From an uncultured beta proteobacterium (GTDB taxonomy: Bacteria; Pseudomonadota; Gammaproteobacteria; Burkholderiales; Rhodocyclaceae): a stretch of DNA of 38,300 bases. Of the stretch, positions 8,740 to 17,334 are shown in pieces. Under the pieces are notes generated by a model that saw only the letters and a list, made by a program, of their open reading frames with translations, made no database searches and was not told the DNA's origin. Positions within the stretch are counted from its first letter, which is position 1, and each line of letters opens with the position of its first letter. The DNA lies in contig CAIVQO010000009.1 in NCBI GenBank assembly GCA_903908065.1, positions 1 to 38,300 of the forward strand, written 5' to 3'. Position numbers and translations under genes: made by a program.

Positions 8740-8755
8740 CAAAAAGGAAGAGAAA

Positions 8756-8772
8756 GTACTGGGGGCCAGTAC
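8756..8772. terminator. Hairpin between convergent genes
   Basis: GTACTGG and CCAGTAC are perfect 7-bp arms with a GGG loop. The site lies between the end of the plus-strand accessory genes and the end of the minus-strand PAS gene, where a bidirectional transcription barrier would be useful. No T-run follows on either strand. Confidence 0.35.
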
Positions 8773-8808
8773 AAAGACGGCCTTCCGCCTTCTATTTCGG
8801 TTCAACGT

Positions 8809-9867
8809 CTAAGCAAAGCCGGACCCGCTACCGGAAGTCGGCGCCGCCGACACGGCGGCTGGGGCCGCAGTGTCCGGTGCTGCGGAGCGCGGTCGGGCGC
8901 GGCGTTCGTTGGCGACGCGCAGGGTCACATCGGCGATGGTCCACACGCTGTGTTGCACGCCGCCGGCCACGCGGCGGCCGGAAAGCTCGGCCCAGAATTG
9001 CGTGCCGTCGGCGCGACGCAGGCGGTACATGCCCTGCGCCAGCTTGCCCTTGTCGAATGAAGTTTTGGCGTCGGCAAAAAACTGTTCGGCTTCGCTCGGA
9101 CTGAAGAACTGGAGCTGCAGGGTGCTGCCGTTGAGGTCCTGGATGCGGCGTCCCAGCAGTTCGGCCAGGCGCACGTTGCACTTGACGATGCGCTTGTCCT
9201 CGATCATGGCGATGCCCAGCGGCGAGGAATCGAAAATTGCATGCTGTTCGTCGAGCAGGGTTTCGGCCTCGGTGCCGCGTTCGAGATTGAGGCTTTCGGA
9301 ACGATGCAGGGTGCGCTGCAGGAGTACCAGCACCACGATGCAACTGACGGCCGCGGCCACCGGCCACTGCAGCTGGCGCCCCAGCGTGTTGGTGTAGTGG
9401 ACCAGGGCCGGACCCAGCGCGGCGGCAACGAACAGCCAGAACGAGAGGTTGCTCAGCGAGAGGAAAACACCGCCGGCGAAGCTGACCACGATCACCAGCA
9501 GCACGATCATGATGCGCGCCTCGGGGTGGGTGGCCGGCGGATGCATTGGCCCGAACAGTGCTCCCCAGCCCAGCCCGGTGAGCAGGGCGCCGGCGGCGAA
9601 CAGCCACTCCCAGCGCCGTACCGATGCCCCGTTCAGATCGGCATTGCTGAACATGTACCAGATCCAGGCACGCGCGGCGATGGCCGAAACCATGTACACC
9701 GACCAGGCCTTGATCAAGTTCAGGTTCACGCTGTCGAGCAGCACCACGAAACACAGGAAGACGCCGATCAGCGCCGAGACGAGGCCCGAGGGCAGGCGCC
9801 CGTAGAGCATGCGGATGCGGCGGATGTTGGCATCCGGGCCCAGGGGCTTGCCGAAGAAGCGTTTCAT
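8809..9867 (-). CDS. Membrane protein with cytoplasmic PAS domain
   Basis: The 352-residue protein begins with a short basic stretch, then about six hydrophobic segments between residues 28 and 190 (for example FVVLLDSVNL, IMIVLLVIVVSF, AVSCIVVLVLL), and a PAS domain at about 205-320 (HAIFDSSPLGIAMIEDKRIV, LLGRRIQDL, then a PAC-like RRADGTQFWAEL). The tail is rich in Ala, Pro and Ser, with no GGDEF, EAL or kinase domain. It looks like a sensor shorn of output, or one that signals to a separate partner. It starts 52 nt after the thioredoxin stop on the same strand and may be co-transcribed with it. Ligand unknown. Confidence 0.7.
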   Translation of the reverse strand: MKRFFGKPLGPDANIRRIRMLYGRLPSGLVSALIGVFLCFVVLLDSVNLNLIKAWSVYMVSAIAARAWIWYMFSNADLNGASVRRWEWLFAAGALLTGLGWGALFGPMHPPATHPEARIMIVLLVIVVSFAGGVFLSLSNLSFWLFVAAALGPALVHYTNTLGRQLQWPVAAAVSCIVVLVLLQRTLHRSESLNLERGTEAETLLDEQHAIFDSSPLGIAMIEDKRIVKCNVRLAELLGRRIQDLNGSTLQLQFFSPSEAEQFFADAKTSFDKGKLAQGMYRLRRADGTQFWAELSGRRVAGGVQHSVWTIADVTLRVANERRARPRSAAPDTAAPAAVSAAPTSGSGSGFA

Positions 9868-9919
9868 TGCAGTGCCGGGCTGACCGGGCCTGGAACGGCC
9901 ACGCCTGATGCCGGCTGGC

Positions 9920-10288
9920 TCAGGCCTGGTTGCCCTGTTCGGCGATTTCGGCGCGCACTTTGTCCATGTCCAGCGCCATGGCTTGATCCACCAGCTGGCC
10001 GAAGGCCTGTGCCGGCAGCGCGCCGGCCTCGGAGTAGATGATGATCTGGTCGCGGAAGAACATCAGCGTCGGGATCGAGCGGATATTGAAGGCGGCCGCG
10101 ATATCCTGCTGTTCCTCGGTATTCACCTTGGCGAACACGATGTCGGGCCGCGTTTCCGAGGCGGCCTCGAAGGTTGGCGCGAAGCCGCGGCAGGGCGCGC
10201 ACCACGGCGCCCAGAAGTCTATGATCACGTTGGCGTTGCTCGTGATGGTTTGTTGAAAGTTTTCTGCAGTGAGTTCCAGCGTGGCCAT
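9920..10288 (-). CDS. Thioredoxin-family protein with WCAPC active site
   Basis: A 122-residue thioredoxin fold protein, close to the usual length plus a short C-terminal helix. The redox motif is WAPWCAPC at about residues 26-33, with the cis-proline in [10 protein letters not shown]. Thioredoxins normally have WCGPC; replacing Gly by Ala between the cysteines is expected to alter the redox potential, so this may be a specialised reductase rather than the main TrxA. There is no signal peptide, so it is cytoplasmic. It is divergent from gluQ with about 70 nt between. Confidence 0.88.
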   Translation of the reverse strand: MATLELTAENFQQTITSNANVIIDFWAPWCAPCRGFAPTFEAASETRPDIVFAKVNTEEQQDIAAAFNIRSIPTLMFFRDQIIIYSEAGALPAQAFGQLVDQAMALDMDKVRAEIAEQGNQA

Positions 10289-10357
10289 GTATGTTTCCCC
10301 GATCAGTGTGATGCGAATGCTACCGGTTTGCGCCTTCCCATGCCATCACGGAACGCA

Positions 10358-11272
10358 ATGAACCCGCGGACTGGCATTTATCGCGGGCGTTTTGCCCCTT
10401 CGCCGACCGGCCCGCTGCATTTCGGGTCGCTAGTGGCGGCCATGGGCTCGTATCTGGAAGCGCGCAGCCATGGCGGCGAGTGGTTGCTGCGCATCGAGGA
10501 TGTCGACGCACCCAGGTGTTCGCCGGCGGCGGCCGATTCAATCCTGCGTACGTTGGCGGCCTGCGGCTTCGAATGGGATGGCGAGCCGTTGTGGCAGAGT
10601 CGGCGCAGCGAGGCCTATGCCGCAGCGCTGGAGCGACTGAAGGACGCCGGGACGGTTTTTCCCTGTGCCTGTACCCGTCGCGAGTTGGCGGATTCGGCGC
10701 TGGCGCCGGATGGCGCCGCGATCTACCCTGGCACCTGCCGGGCCGGCCTGGCGCCGGGTCGCGAAGCACGCGCCTGGCGCCTGCGCGTGGGCCAGGCGCG
10801 GATCGGCTTCGATGATGCCGTGCAGGGCCGCATCGAGAGCGATCTCGCCGCCGAGGCCGGCGATTTCGTGCTGCGTCGGGCCGACGGCCTGTTTGCCTAT
10901 CAGCTGGCGGTGGTGGTCGATGACGCCGACGCTGCCATCACCCATGTCGTGCGCGGCGCCGACCTGCTGCTGTCGACCGCGCGCCAGATCTACCTGCAGC
11001 AATGCCTGGGCGTGCCGACGCCGGCCTACGCGCACCTGCCGGTGGCGGTGAATGCGGCCGGCGAAAAGCTTTCCAAGCAGACCCTGGCGGTGGCCATCGA
11101 CAACACTCGCCCGGTACTCGCGCTGCATGCGGCGCTGGACTTCCTCGGTCAGCGGCCGCCGGCCGACCTGGGGCGCGGCACGGTGGCCGAACTCTGGGCC
11201 TGGGCCGGCGCCAACTGGCGTCTGCAGCAGGTGCCGCGCGGCCCGGCGACCGTTTCCGCCACGGTGGCATAA
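10358..11272 (+). CDS. gluQ: Glutamyl-Q tRNA(Asp) synthetase
   Basis: GluQ-RS attaches glutamate to queuosine in tRNA(Asp) and resembles the catalytic half of glutamyl-tRNA synthetase. The 304-residue product shows the class I signature [14 protein letters not shown] near the start, the KMSKS-like EKLSKQ at about residue 235, a CAC...Y..TC zinc-type set at about 100-128, and no anticodon-binding domain, exactly as in the family. I chose the ATG at 10358; an in-frame ATG at 10340 is possible. The open frame running upstream to about 9908 is antisense to thioredoxin. The queuosine gene queE is nearby on the other strand, so the two act on the same modification. Confidence 0.93.
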   Translation: MNPRTGIYRGRFAPSPTGPLHFGSLVAAMGSYLEARSHGGEWLLRIEDVDAPRCSPAAADSILRTLAACGFEWDGEPLWQSRRSEAYAAALERLKDAGTVFPCACTRRELADSALAPDGAAIYPGTCRAGLAPGREARAWRLRVGQARIGFDDAVQGRIESDLAAEAGDFVLRRADGLFAYQLAVVVDDADAAITHVVRGADLLLSTARQIYLQQCLGVPTPAYAHLPVAVNAAGEKLSKQTLAVAIDNTRPVLALHAALDFLGQRPPADLGRGTVAELWAWAGANWRLQQVPRGPATVSATVA

Positions 11273-11295
11273 TCGGTCCGCCAAGGAGATTCGCC

Positions 11296-11778
11296 ATGCT
11301 CGTCGATGATGTTGCCGGCCTGCGCCGGGTGTTGCAGGGCAACCGCGTGATCGCGGTGGTCGGCCTCTCGCCGAGCTGGAACCGCCCCAGCTATTTCGCC
11401 GCGAAATACATGCTGGAGCATGGGTACACCGTAATTCCGGTCAACCCCGCCGCGCCCGAGATCCTCGGCCAGAAAAGCTACCCCGACCTCGCTTCGATTC
11501 CGGTCAAGGTGGATATGGTGGATGTATTCCGCAAACCCGAGGATGCGCTGCCGATTGCCCGCGAGGCGGTACGGATAGGCGCGCGCTGCCTCTGGCTGCA
11601 ACTGGGCGTGATCAATTCCGAGGCCGCCGCGCTCGCTGCCGGGGCCGGGCTCGACGTGGTCATGGATCGTTGCGTGAAGATCGAATACGCGCGCCTGTTC
11701 GGCGGCCTCAACTATGCCGGCGTCAATACGCGGGTAATCTCCGCCAAGCGGCCGTTCTGCCCGCCCTTGCCGACCTGA
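11296..11778 (+). CDS. CoA-binding (YccU-like) protein
   Basis: A 160-residue Rossmann-fold CoA-binding domain protein. The N-terminal VIAVVGLSPSWNRPSYF gives the nucleotide-binding loop and YTVIPVNP the second strand; VDMVDVFRKPED, WLQLGVIN and VMDRCVKIEYARL are typical of the YccU family. AAGGAG lies just upstream of the ATG. It follows gluQ by 23 nt and ends 9 nt before the end of convergent queE. The cellular role of this family is not defined. Confidence 0.88.
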   Translation: MLVDDVAGLRRVLQGNRVIAVVGLSPSWNRPSYFAAKYMLEHGYTVIPVNPAAPEILGQKSYPDLASIPVKVDMVDVFRKPEDALPIAREAVRIGARCLWLQLGVINSEAAALAAGAGLDVVMDRCVKIEYARLFGGLNYAGVNTRVISAKRPFCPPLPT

Positions 11779-11787
11779 GGGCGCGCC

Positions 11788-12423
11788 TCAGCGCCCGGGG
11801 GTGTTGCCCCACAAGACCTTGTGCAGTTGCAGCTGGAAGCGCGCCGGCAGCCTGTCGTCGAGCAGCCACTGCGCCAGCCGCGCCGGATCGAGCTGGCCCT
11901 GCACCGGGGCGAAGAGCACCGGGCAGCGTTCGAAGAGTCGGCGCTGGCGACACGCCGATACCGCCCAGTCGTAGTCTTCGCGCGAGGCGAGGACGAACTT
12001 CAGTTCGTCGTGCGGTGTCAGCAGGTCGAGGTTCTCCCAGCGGTTTTTTGCCGACTCGCCGGACCCCGGTGCCTTGAGGTCGACAATGCGCGAAACGCGC
12101 GGATCGACGTCACCGATGTCGAGCGCGCCGCTGGTTTCCAGCGATACCGAATAGCCCGCCGCGCACAGGGCGGTCAGCAACTCGGTGCAGGCCTTCTGCG
12201 CCAGGGGTTCGCCGCCCGTGACGCACACGGTGCGACAGCCGAAGGCGGCGACGCGGCGCAGGATCTCGTCCTGTGCCATCGCTTCGCCGCCGCTGAAGGC
12301 ATAGGCGGTATCGCACCAGGTGCAGCGCAGGGGGCAGCCGGTAAGGCGGACGAAGACCGTCGGCAAACCAACGCGGCTGGTTTCGCCCTGCAGGGAATGG
12401 AAGATCTCGCTGACGCGCAGCAC
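11788..12423 (-). CDS. queE: 7-carboxy-7-deazaguanine synthase
   Basis: QueE is a radical-SAM enzyme that makes 7-carboxy-7-deazaguanine in queuosine biosynthesis. The 211-residue product has the cluster motif C30-x3-C34-x2-C37 in GCPLRCTWC, an early SLQGE substrate loop, the CVTGGEPLAQ Gly-Gly-Glu motif, and LETSGA. It is the last gene of the minus-strand series, 20 nt after cpoB. tol-pal-queE is a common proteobacterial arrangement. A queF/queC/queD set is not in the window. Confidence 0.93.
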   Translation of the reverse strand: MLRVSEIFHSLQGETSRVGLPTVFVRLTGCPLRCTWCDTAYAFSGGEAMAQDEILRRVAAFGCRTVCVTGGEPLAQKACTELLTALCAAGYSVSLETSGALDIGDVDPRVSRIVDLKAPGSGESAKNRWENLDLLTPHDELKFVLASREDYDWAVSACRQRRLFERCPVLFAPVQGQLDPARLAQWLLDDRLPARFQLQLHKVLWGNTPGR

Positions 12424-12443
12424 GGCGTCGCTGCCGCCGGGGC

Positions 12444-13181
12444 TTATTTGCGCTTCAGCCGCAGCTTGGCGCGCTTGCCGGCATCGGTGGCCGGGTACTT
12501 GTCGGCCAGCAGTTCCAGCGTTGCCCGTACCGCCTTCGCATCCTTCAGTGCTTCCAGGCTGGCGATGCGGCTTTCCAGTGCGCCCGCGGCGCGTTCATCC
12601 GCCGGCCAGCCGGCGGCGAACTTGCCGAACAGGTCGGCGGCTGTGGCGTGATCCTTGGCCTGGGCGTGGGCGTAGCCACCCCAGTAGTGGGCCGAGGCCG
12701 CCAGCGTGCCATTGGGATAGGCCTTGATGAAGGCGAGGAAGGCGGCGCCAGCTTCCTTGTACTTGAGCGCCTTCAGGCTGGCCAGTGCGGCTTCGTAATC
12801 GCGGGTTTCCTGGGCGGTGTCGAGCTTGGGTGTTTCGGGCTTGGCTTCGGGCGGTGGCGCGGTTTCCAGCTTGCGCACGCGGTTGTCGAGATCGACGTAG
12901 AAATCCTTTTGCCGTTTTTGCGTGGCTTCCAGTTCGTAGCCGAGTACCTCGATTTGCCCGCGCAGCTTGGCTATGTCGGCCTTAACGGCCTCGATCTGGT
13001 TGGCGAAATCGACCTGGTTGCGGTTGATCAGTTCAACCCGTTTGGCCAGTTCCGCGTGCTCGTTTTTCAGTGCCTCGATGCGGGCGCGCGCTTCATCGTC
13101 GTCGAACACGCCGGCGCCGGCCGGCAGCGACAGGGTTGCGGCGGCCAGCAGCGCCGCCAGCAGCGATGCCCGCAGCTTCAC
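12444..13181 (-). CDS. cpoB: Cell division coordinator CpoB (YbgF)
   Basis: A periplasmic Tol-Pal partner that in E. coli couples PBP1B activity to outer-membrane constriction. The 245-residue protein has a signal peptide (about 1-23, ending AGAG), a coiled coil at about 30-95 (NEHAELAKRVELINRNQ and following heptads), a Pro/Lys-rich linker at about 108-125, then TPR repeats to the end (DYEAALASLKALKYKEAGAA; YPNGTLAASAHYWGGYAH). It begins 2 nt after pal. Domain order and neighbours match the family completely. Confidence 0.92.
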   Translation of the reverse strand: MKLRASLLAALLAAATLSLPAGAGVFDDDEARARIEALKNEHAELAKRVELINRNQVDFANQIEAVKADIAKLRGQIEVLGYELEATQKRQKDFYVDLDNRVRKLETAPPPEAKPETPKLDTAQETRDYEAALASLKALKYKEAGAAFLAFIKAYPNGTLAASAHYWGGYAHAQAKDHATAADLFGKFAAGWPADERAAGALESRIASLEALKDAKAVRATLELLADKYPATDAGKRAKLRLKRK

Positions 13182-13183
13182 GT

Positions 13184-13729
13184 TCAGAATTCGCCCGAAT
13201 ACAGCATGTCGCCGCGACGGTTCTTGGCCCAGCAGTCTTCCGTTGATTCACTGCAGGCCGGCTTTTCTTCGCCAAGGCTGACCGCTTCGAGCTGGTCATC
13301 GCGGGCGCCAAGCAGCGTCAGCGCCTTGCGCACGGCGTCGGCGCGCTTCTGGCCCAGGGCCAGGTTGTATTCGCGGCTGCCGCGCTCGTCGGCATTGCCC
13401 TGGATCAGCATTTTCATCTTGGGATTGGCGGCGAGGAACTTGCCGTGGGCGGTCAGCAGGGACTGGAACTCGTCCTTCACCACGTAGCTGTCATAGTTGA
13501 AATACACGCTGCGCTTCGACAGCGGGCTGCGCGGGTCTTTCAGCGCGGCAATGCTGTTCGGATCGAAGGCCGCCTCGGGCTTGACTTCCTTGACCGGCGG
13601 CGTTTCGACCTTGATCCCGGATGGCGTGCGCGACTCGACGCCGGCGGGGTTCTGTTCCGGGGCGGGGGGTTGCGAGCCGCAGGCGGCCAGCAGCAGGGTC
13701 AGGGCGGAAAGGCTGAGGAGTGCGCGCAT
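13184..13729 (-). CDS. pal: Peptidoglycan-associated lipoprotein Pal
   Basis: Pal tethers the outer membrane to peptidoglycan and binds TolB. The 181-residue protein starts with a lipoprotein signal and lipobox LLAAC (Cys17), has a Pro-rich linker, then an OmpA-like peptidoglycan-binding domain at about 75-165 with VYFNYDSYVV, QGNADERGSREYN and GQKRADAVRKAL. It ends in a short extra tail (CWAKNRRGDMLYSGEF) after a region with two more cysteines. It lies 36 nt after tolB. Confidence 0.95.
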   Translation of the reverse strand: MRALLSLSALTLLLAACGSQPPAPEQNPAGVESRTPSGIKVETPPVKEVKPEAAFDPNSIAALKDPRSPLSKRSVYFNYDSYVVKDEFQSLLTAHGKFLAANPKMKMLIQGNADERGSREYNLALGQKRADAVRKALTLLGARDDQLEAVSLGEEKPACSESTEDCWAKNRRGDMLYSGEF

Positions 13730-13765
13730 GGTGGCTTCCTGAATGAGGGCGGCGGGGTTTCGTGT

Positions 13766-15043
13766 CTATCGGACCAGCGGGCCCCAGGCGGGTTCCCGCA
13801 CGTCGGCGGCCTGCACCGACAATTTCTGCTTGACCCGGCCGTCGGCCGAGACCGCCGCCAGCACGCCGCGGCCACCGATTTCGGTGGCATAGAGGATCAT
13901 GCGGCCGTTGGGGGCGAAGCTGGGCGATTCGTCCTTGGTCGAATCGGTGAGGATTTGCACCTGCTTGGTCGCCAGGTCCATCAGCGCCAGCTGGAAACGG
14001 CCGCCGTTGCGGGTGATGTAGGCCAGGCTCTTGCCATCCGGGGATGGGCGCGGCGTGACGTTGTAGCTGCCCTCGAAGCTGACGCGTTCGGCATTGCCGC
14101 CGCCGCCGCCGCTGGCGATGCGGTAGATCTGCGGGCTGCCGCCGCGATCGGAGGTGAAATAAATGTGCTGGCCATCGGGTGACCAGCGCGGCTCGGTATC
14201 GATGCCGGAGGAGGTGGCGACGCGCGTCACGCCGCTGCCGTCGGCATTCACCACATAGAGTTGCGAAGACCCGTCCTTGGTCAGCACCACCGCCAGCTGC
14301 TTGCCGTCGGGCGACCAGGCCGGGGCGGAATTGGAACCCTTGAAGTTGGCCGCGACGTGGCGGCGGCCGCTGGCGAGGTCGTGCACGTAAACCACGGGCT
14401 TCTTGGCCTCGAAGGACACGTAGGCCAGCTTGCTGCCGTCGGGTGACCAGGCCGGGGAGATGATCGGTTCGCGCGACGCGAGCGCTGCCTGGTCGTTGCT
14501 GCCGTCGGCGTCGGCGATCTTGAGTTCGTAGCGCCCCGTGCTTTTCACGACATAGGCGATGCGCGTCGAAAAAACGCCCGGCTCGCCGGTGAGCTTTTCG
14601 TAGATGTAGTCGGCGATGCGGTGCGCCGTGGCGCGCAGCTGTGCGCCGGTATGCAGGTAGGCCGGGGTACCGAGCACCGCTTGCTTGGGGATGTCGGAGA
14701 GGCGCACACGGGTTTCGTAACGGCCCTCGGCGGCGACGGTCACGCTGCCGCCGGCGACGGCATCGGCGCCGCGCGCCTTGAGGTCGTCGTAGGGGGGCGT
14801 CGTGTTGTCGGCCAGCGGGGCGCCGGCATCGACCATGCGGAACAGGCCGCTGCGCTCGAGGTCGGCGCGCACCACCGAGGTCAGGGCCTGGGCGACGATG
14901 CGTTCGCCGCTGAAATCGGCAATCGCGACAGGGAGTCGGTTGGCGCCGGCGCCGGTGATTTCCACCGTGAGCTGGGCATGGGCGGTGACGGAGACAAAGC
15001 TCAGGCCGGCGGCACAGGCCAGGACGAGGCGTTGGAATCGCAT
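13766..15043 (-). CDS. tolB: Tol-Pal system beta-propeller protein TolB
   Basis: A periplasmic protein that binds Pal and is released through TolA. The 425-residue product has a signal peptide (about 1-23, HAQ end), an N-terminal alpha/beta domain to about residue 165, and propeller repeats marked by WSPDGSKLAY, WSPDGKQLAV, WSPDGQHIYF, PSPDGKSLAY and FAPNGRMILY. Length is normal. No Shine-Dalgarno-like sequence precedes the ATG, and a TATAAT ends only 8 nt upstream; see the promoter entry. Confidence 0.96.
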   Translation of the reverse strand: MRFQRLVLACAAGLSFVSVTAHAQLTVEITGAGANRLPVAIADFSGERIVAQALTSVVRADLERSGLFRMVDAGAPLADNTTPPYDDLKARGADAVAGGSVTVAAEGRYETRVRLSDIPKQAVLGTPAYLHTGAQLRATAHRIADYIYEKLTGEPGVFSTRIAYVVKSTGRYELKIADADGSNDQAALASREPIISPAWSPDGSKLAYVSFEAKKPVVYVHDLASGRRHVAANFKGSNSAPAWSPDGKQLAVVLTKDGSSQLYVVNADGSGVTRVATSSGIDTEPRWSPDGQHIYFTSDRGGSPQIYRIASGGGGGNAERVSFEGSYNVTPRPSPDGKSLAYITRNGGRFQLALMDLATKQVQILTDSTKDESPSFAPNGRMILYATEIGGRGVLAAVSADGRVKQKLSVQAADVREPAWGPLVR

Positions 15044-15050
15044 GGGGCGA

Positions 15051-15056
15051 ATTATA
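15051..15056 (-). promoter_or_regulatory. Possible internal promoter -10 directly before tolB
   Basis: A perfect TATAAT stands in an otherwise very GC-rich 47-nt spacer, ending 8 nt before the tolB ATG. Initiation 7-8 nt downstream would place the transcript start at or beside the A of the ATG, giving a leaderless or near-leaderless message. No good -35 is visible 16-18 nt upstream, so this may be chance. Confidence 0.35.
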
Positions 15057-15090
15057 CCGCCTCGCCCGGGCCGACCCGGACCGCCGCCCC

Positions 15091-15837
15091 TCAGTCTTCG
15101 CGCGGACGGTAGGGAATGTTCAGCAGGCGGTCGAACACGTCGCTTTGTTCGGGTTTCGGCAGCGGGCTCGACTTGAGGATGGCACGCTCCACGGCGGCAT
15201 CGAGCGCGGCATTGCCCGAGGATTTTTTCAGGCGCACGCTGATCACCTCGCCGCTGGGCAATTGCGTTACCTCGAAGATGGCTTCCGGATTGCCCTTGAT
15301 CTCGGGCGGCAGCACGATGTTGCCGCGGATCTTGCCGCGGATGCGGCCGAGGTAATCGGCGATGGCCTTGTTACGCGCGGCGGCGGCCTGGCCGGCCTTG
15401 ACCTGCGCCAGTTCCTGGGCCGCGGTCTCGGCCTGCTTGCGCTGGGTCAGTTGCTCGGCCTCGCGCTTGAGCTGTTCCTGGAAGGGATCGACGCGAGGTG
15501 TCGGCGCCGGCACCGGCTTGGGCGGCGGCTTGGGCTTTTCCTTCTCCTTGATCGCGATTTCGGGTTTGGGCGGCGGCGGCGCCGGCTTCGGCTCGGGTGC
15601 CGGCGCAGGCGGTGGCGGTTCAGGAGTCGGCGCTGGCGGTACGGCGACCGGTACCGGCGCCGGGTCGGGTGCGGCCCGCACCAGTTCGACCTCGACAGCT
15701 TCCGGCGCCTTGGTCTGCCAGTTCACGCCGTAGAACAGGAAGGCGGCCAGCAACAAATGCACTGCCACCGCGAGGGCAATCGAAATGCGTTTGCCCGCCG
15801 GATTGGACGGCGGCCGGATCGGCGCTTCGCCTGACAA
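15091..15837 (-). CDS. tolA: Tol-Pal protein TolA (TonB-like C-terminus)
   Basis: TolA bridges the inner-membrane TolQR motor and TolB/Pal. The 248-residue product has a single N-terminal membrane anchor (about 18-40, [20 protein letters not shown]), a long Pro-rich part (about 55-115) followed by a charged helical segment (about 115-160), and a C-terminal TonB-like domain ([35 protein letters not shown]). It is shorter than E. coli TolA (about 420 residues), mainly in the helical domain, as is usual in betaproteobacteria. It starts directly after the tolR stop. Confidence 0.92.
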   Translation of the reverse strand: MSGEAPIRPPSNPAGKRISIALAVAVHLLLAAFLFYGVNWQTKAPEAVEVELVRAAPDPAPVPVAVPPAPTPEPPPPAPAPEPKPAPPPPKPEIAIKEKEKPKPPPKPVPAPTPRVDPFQEQLKREAEQLTQRKQAETAAQELAQVKAGQAAAARNKAIADYLGRIRGKIRGNIVLPPEIKGNPEAIFEVTQLPSGEVISVRLKKSSGNAALDAAVERAILKSSPLPKPEQSDVFDRLLNIPYRPRED

Positions 15838-16251
15838 CTACCTGCCCGCCGCCGGTTGTACCAGAAGGCCGATCTTGGCCACCTGCTGCTTCTGCAATTC
15901 GTCCATGACGTTCAACACCAGTTCGTATTTGACGCTGCGGTCGCCAGCTATCAGCACCGGTTGCTGCGGGCTGGCCGCCTGGGCCTGCTTGAGCCGTTCC
16001 GGCAGCTCGGCGCGGGTGACCACCTGCTCGGCGCTGCCCTTGGCACGGTCACGCAAGGAGAGCGAGCCGTCGGCCTTGATGATCACTTCCAGCGGCGCCA
16101 CCGGCGGCTGGCTGCTCTTGCCGACGCTGGGCAGGTCGACGCTGCCGGTCTGGATCATCGGCGCGGTGACCATGAAGATCACCAGCAACACCAGCATCAC
16201 GTCGATGTAGGGCACGACGTTGATCTCGTTGACGAGGCGGCGTTGTCTCAT
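15838..16251 (-). CDS. tolR: Biopolymer transporter TolR (ExbD family)
   Basis: An inner-membrane motor component with TolQ. The 137-residue product has one membrane helix at about 15-35 ([20 protein letters not shown]) that includes the conserved proton-path Asp17. A periplasmic domain follows with the usual ExbD end ([16 protein letters not shown]). The start overlaps the tolQ stop by 4 nt. Confidence 0.95.
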   Translation of the reverse strand: MRQRRLVNEINVVPYIDVMLVLLVIFMVTAPMIQTGSVDLPSVGKSSQPPVAPLEVIIKADGSLSLRDRAKGSAEQVVTRAELPERLKQAQAASPQQPVLIAGDRSVKYELVLNVMDELQKQQVAKIGLLVQPAAGR

Positions 16252-16925
16252 CGGACCTGGCGCTGCAGGATGTTGGAAAACTCTTCCATGAAGCTCTCGA
16301 AGCGCACCGCGAGGCGATCGACGTCATGGGCGAAGCGGTTGTAGGCGATCACCGCCGGGATCGCGGCAAACAGGCCGATGGCGGTGGCGACCAGGGCCTC
16401 GGCGATACCGGGCGCCACCGCCTGCAGGGTGGCGGTGCTCATGTTGGCCAGGCCGCGGAAGGCGTGCATGATGCCCCATACGGTGCCGAACAGGCCAACG
16501 TAGGGCGAGACCGAACCGACCGAGGCGAGGAAGGCGAGGTGCGCCTCGAGGTCGTCGATTTCGCGCTGGTAGGTGGCGCGCATGGCGCGCCGTGCGCCGT
16601 CGACCACGGTGGCGGGATCGAGCGTCTTTTGCGCGCGCAGCTTGGCGAACTCGCGGTAGCCGGCCTCGAAGATGCGTTCCAGCGCGCCGCAGTGGTGGCG
16701 GTCGTTGACCGCGCTCTGGTAAAGCGCGTTGAGGTCGCCACCGCTCCAGAAATCGCGTTCGAACTTGTCGGTTTTGGCGCGCGCGTCGCGGATTGCGAAG
16801 GCCTTGCGGAAGATCCAGTACCAGGACATCAGCGAGACCAGGGTCAGCAATCCCATCACCAGCTTGACCACCAGGCTGGCGTGGAGCACGAGTTCGACGA
16901 TGGACAGGTCTTGCGTGATGTTCAT
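16248..16925 (-). CDS. tolQ: Tol-Pal motor protein TolQ (ExbB/MotA family)
   Basis: A proton channel of the Tol motor. The 225-residue product has three membrane segments at about 17-37, 130-155 and 168-190. The family signature is [18 protein letters not shown] with a second block [24 protein letters not shown]. The start overlaps the ybgC stop by 4 nt. Complete and normal. Confidence 0.96.
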   Translation of the reverse strand: MNITQDLSIVELVLHASLVVKLVMGLLTLVSLMSWYWIFRKAFAIRDARAKTDKFERDFWSGGDLNALYQSAVNDRHHCGALERIFEAGYREFAKLRAQKTLDPATVVDGARRAMRATYQREIDDLEAHLAFLASVGSVSPYVGLFGTVWGIMHAFRGLANMSTATLQAVAPGIAEALVATAIGLFAAIPAVIAYNRFAHDVDRLAVRFESFMEEFSNILQRQVR

Positions 16926-17326
16926 TGAGCGGCTTTCGACAGGGTGGCGAGCTGCGCATGGATGGCGCGCGGCATGGGTATCGGCTTGCCGCGCCCGGGG
17001 TCGATGCAGGCAATGCGTATTTTCGCATCAAGCAGCAGTTCGTCGCCGCGCCGGATGCGTTGCGCGAATACCAGCTGGGCGCGGCCCAGTTCGGCGACTT
17101 CGGTGTCCACCGTCAGCAGGTCGTCGAGCCGCGCCGGCTTCAGGTAGTCCGCCTGCACCGAGCGCACCGCAAAGGCCACGCCTTCGGCCATCAGCCGGTG
17201 CTGGTCGTGGCCCAGCGCACGCAGGAACTCGGTGCGTCCGCGTTCGATGAAGCGCAGGTAGTTGGCGTAGTAGACGATGCCCGCGGCGTCGGTGTCTTCG
17301 TAGTAAACCCGCAAGCTGATTTCCAT
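16922..17326 (-). CDS. ybgC: Acyl-CoA thioesterase YbgC
   Basis: A hot-dog-fold thioesterase that stands first in most tol-pal clusters and in E. coli acts on short acyl-CoA or acyl-ACP. The 134-residue product starts with VYYEDTDAAGIVYYANYL; D13 is the expected catalytic aspartate. The ATG at 17326 lies 8 nt after the methyltransferase stop; a longer upstream frame only shadows that gene. It is cytoplasmic. Confidence 0.93.
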   Translation of the reverse strand: MEISLRVYYEDTDAAGIVYYANYLRFIERGRTEFLRALGHDQHRLMAEGVAFAVRSVQADYLKPARLDDLLTVDTEVAELGRAQLVFAQRIRRGDELLLDAKIRIACIDPGRGKPIPMPRAIHAQLATLSKAAQ

Positions 17327-17334
17327 GTCCGGCC

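Noticed and set aside
9908-10357. A long open frame extending gluQ upstream by 150 codons
   Set aside because: It is antisense to thioredoxin, has no family similarity, and GluQ starts normally at 10358.
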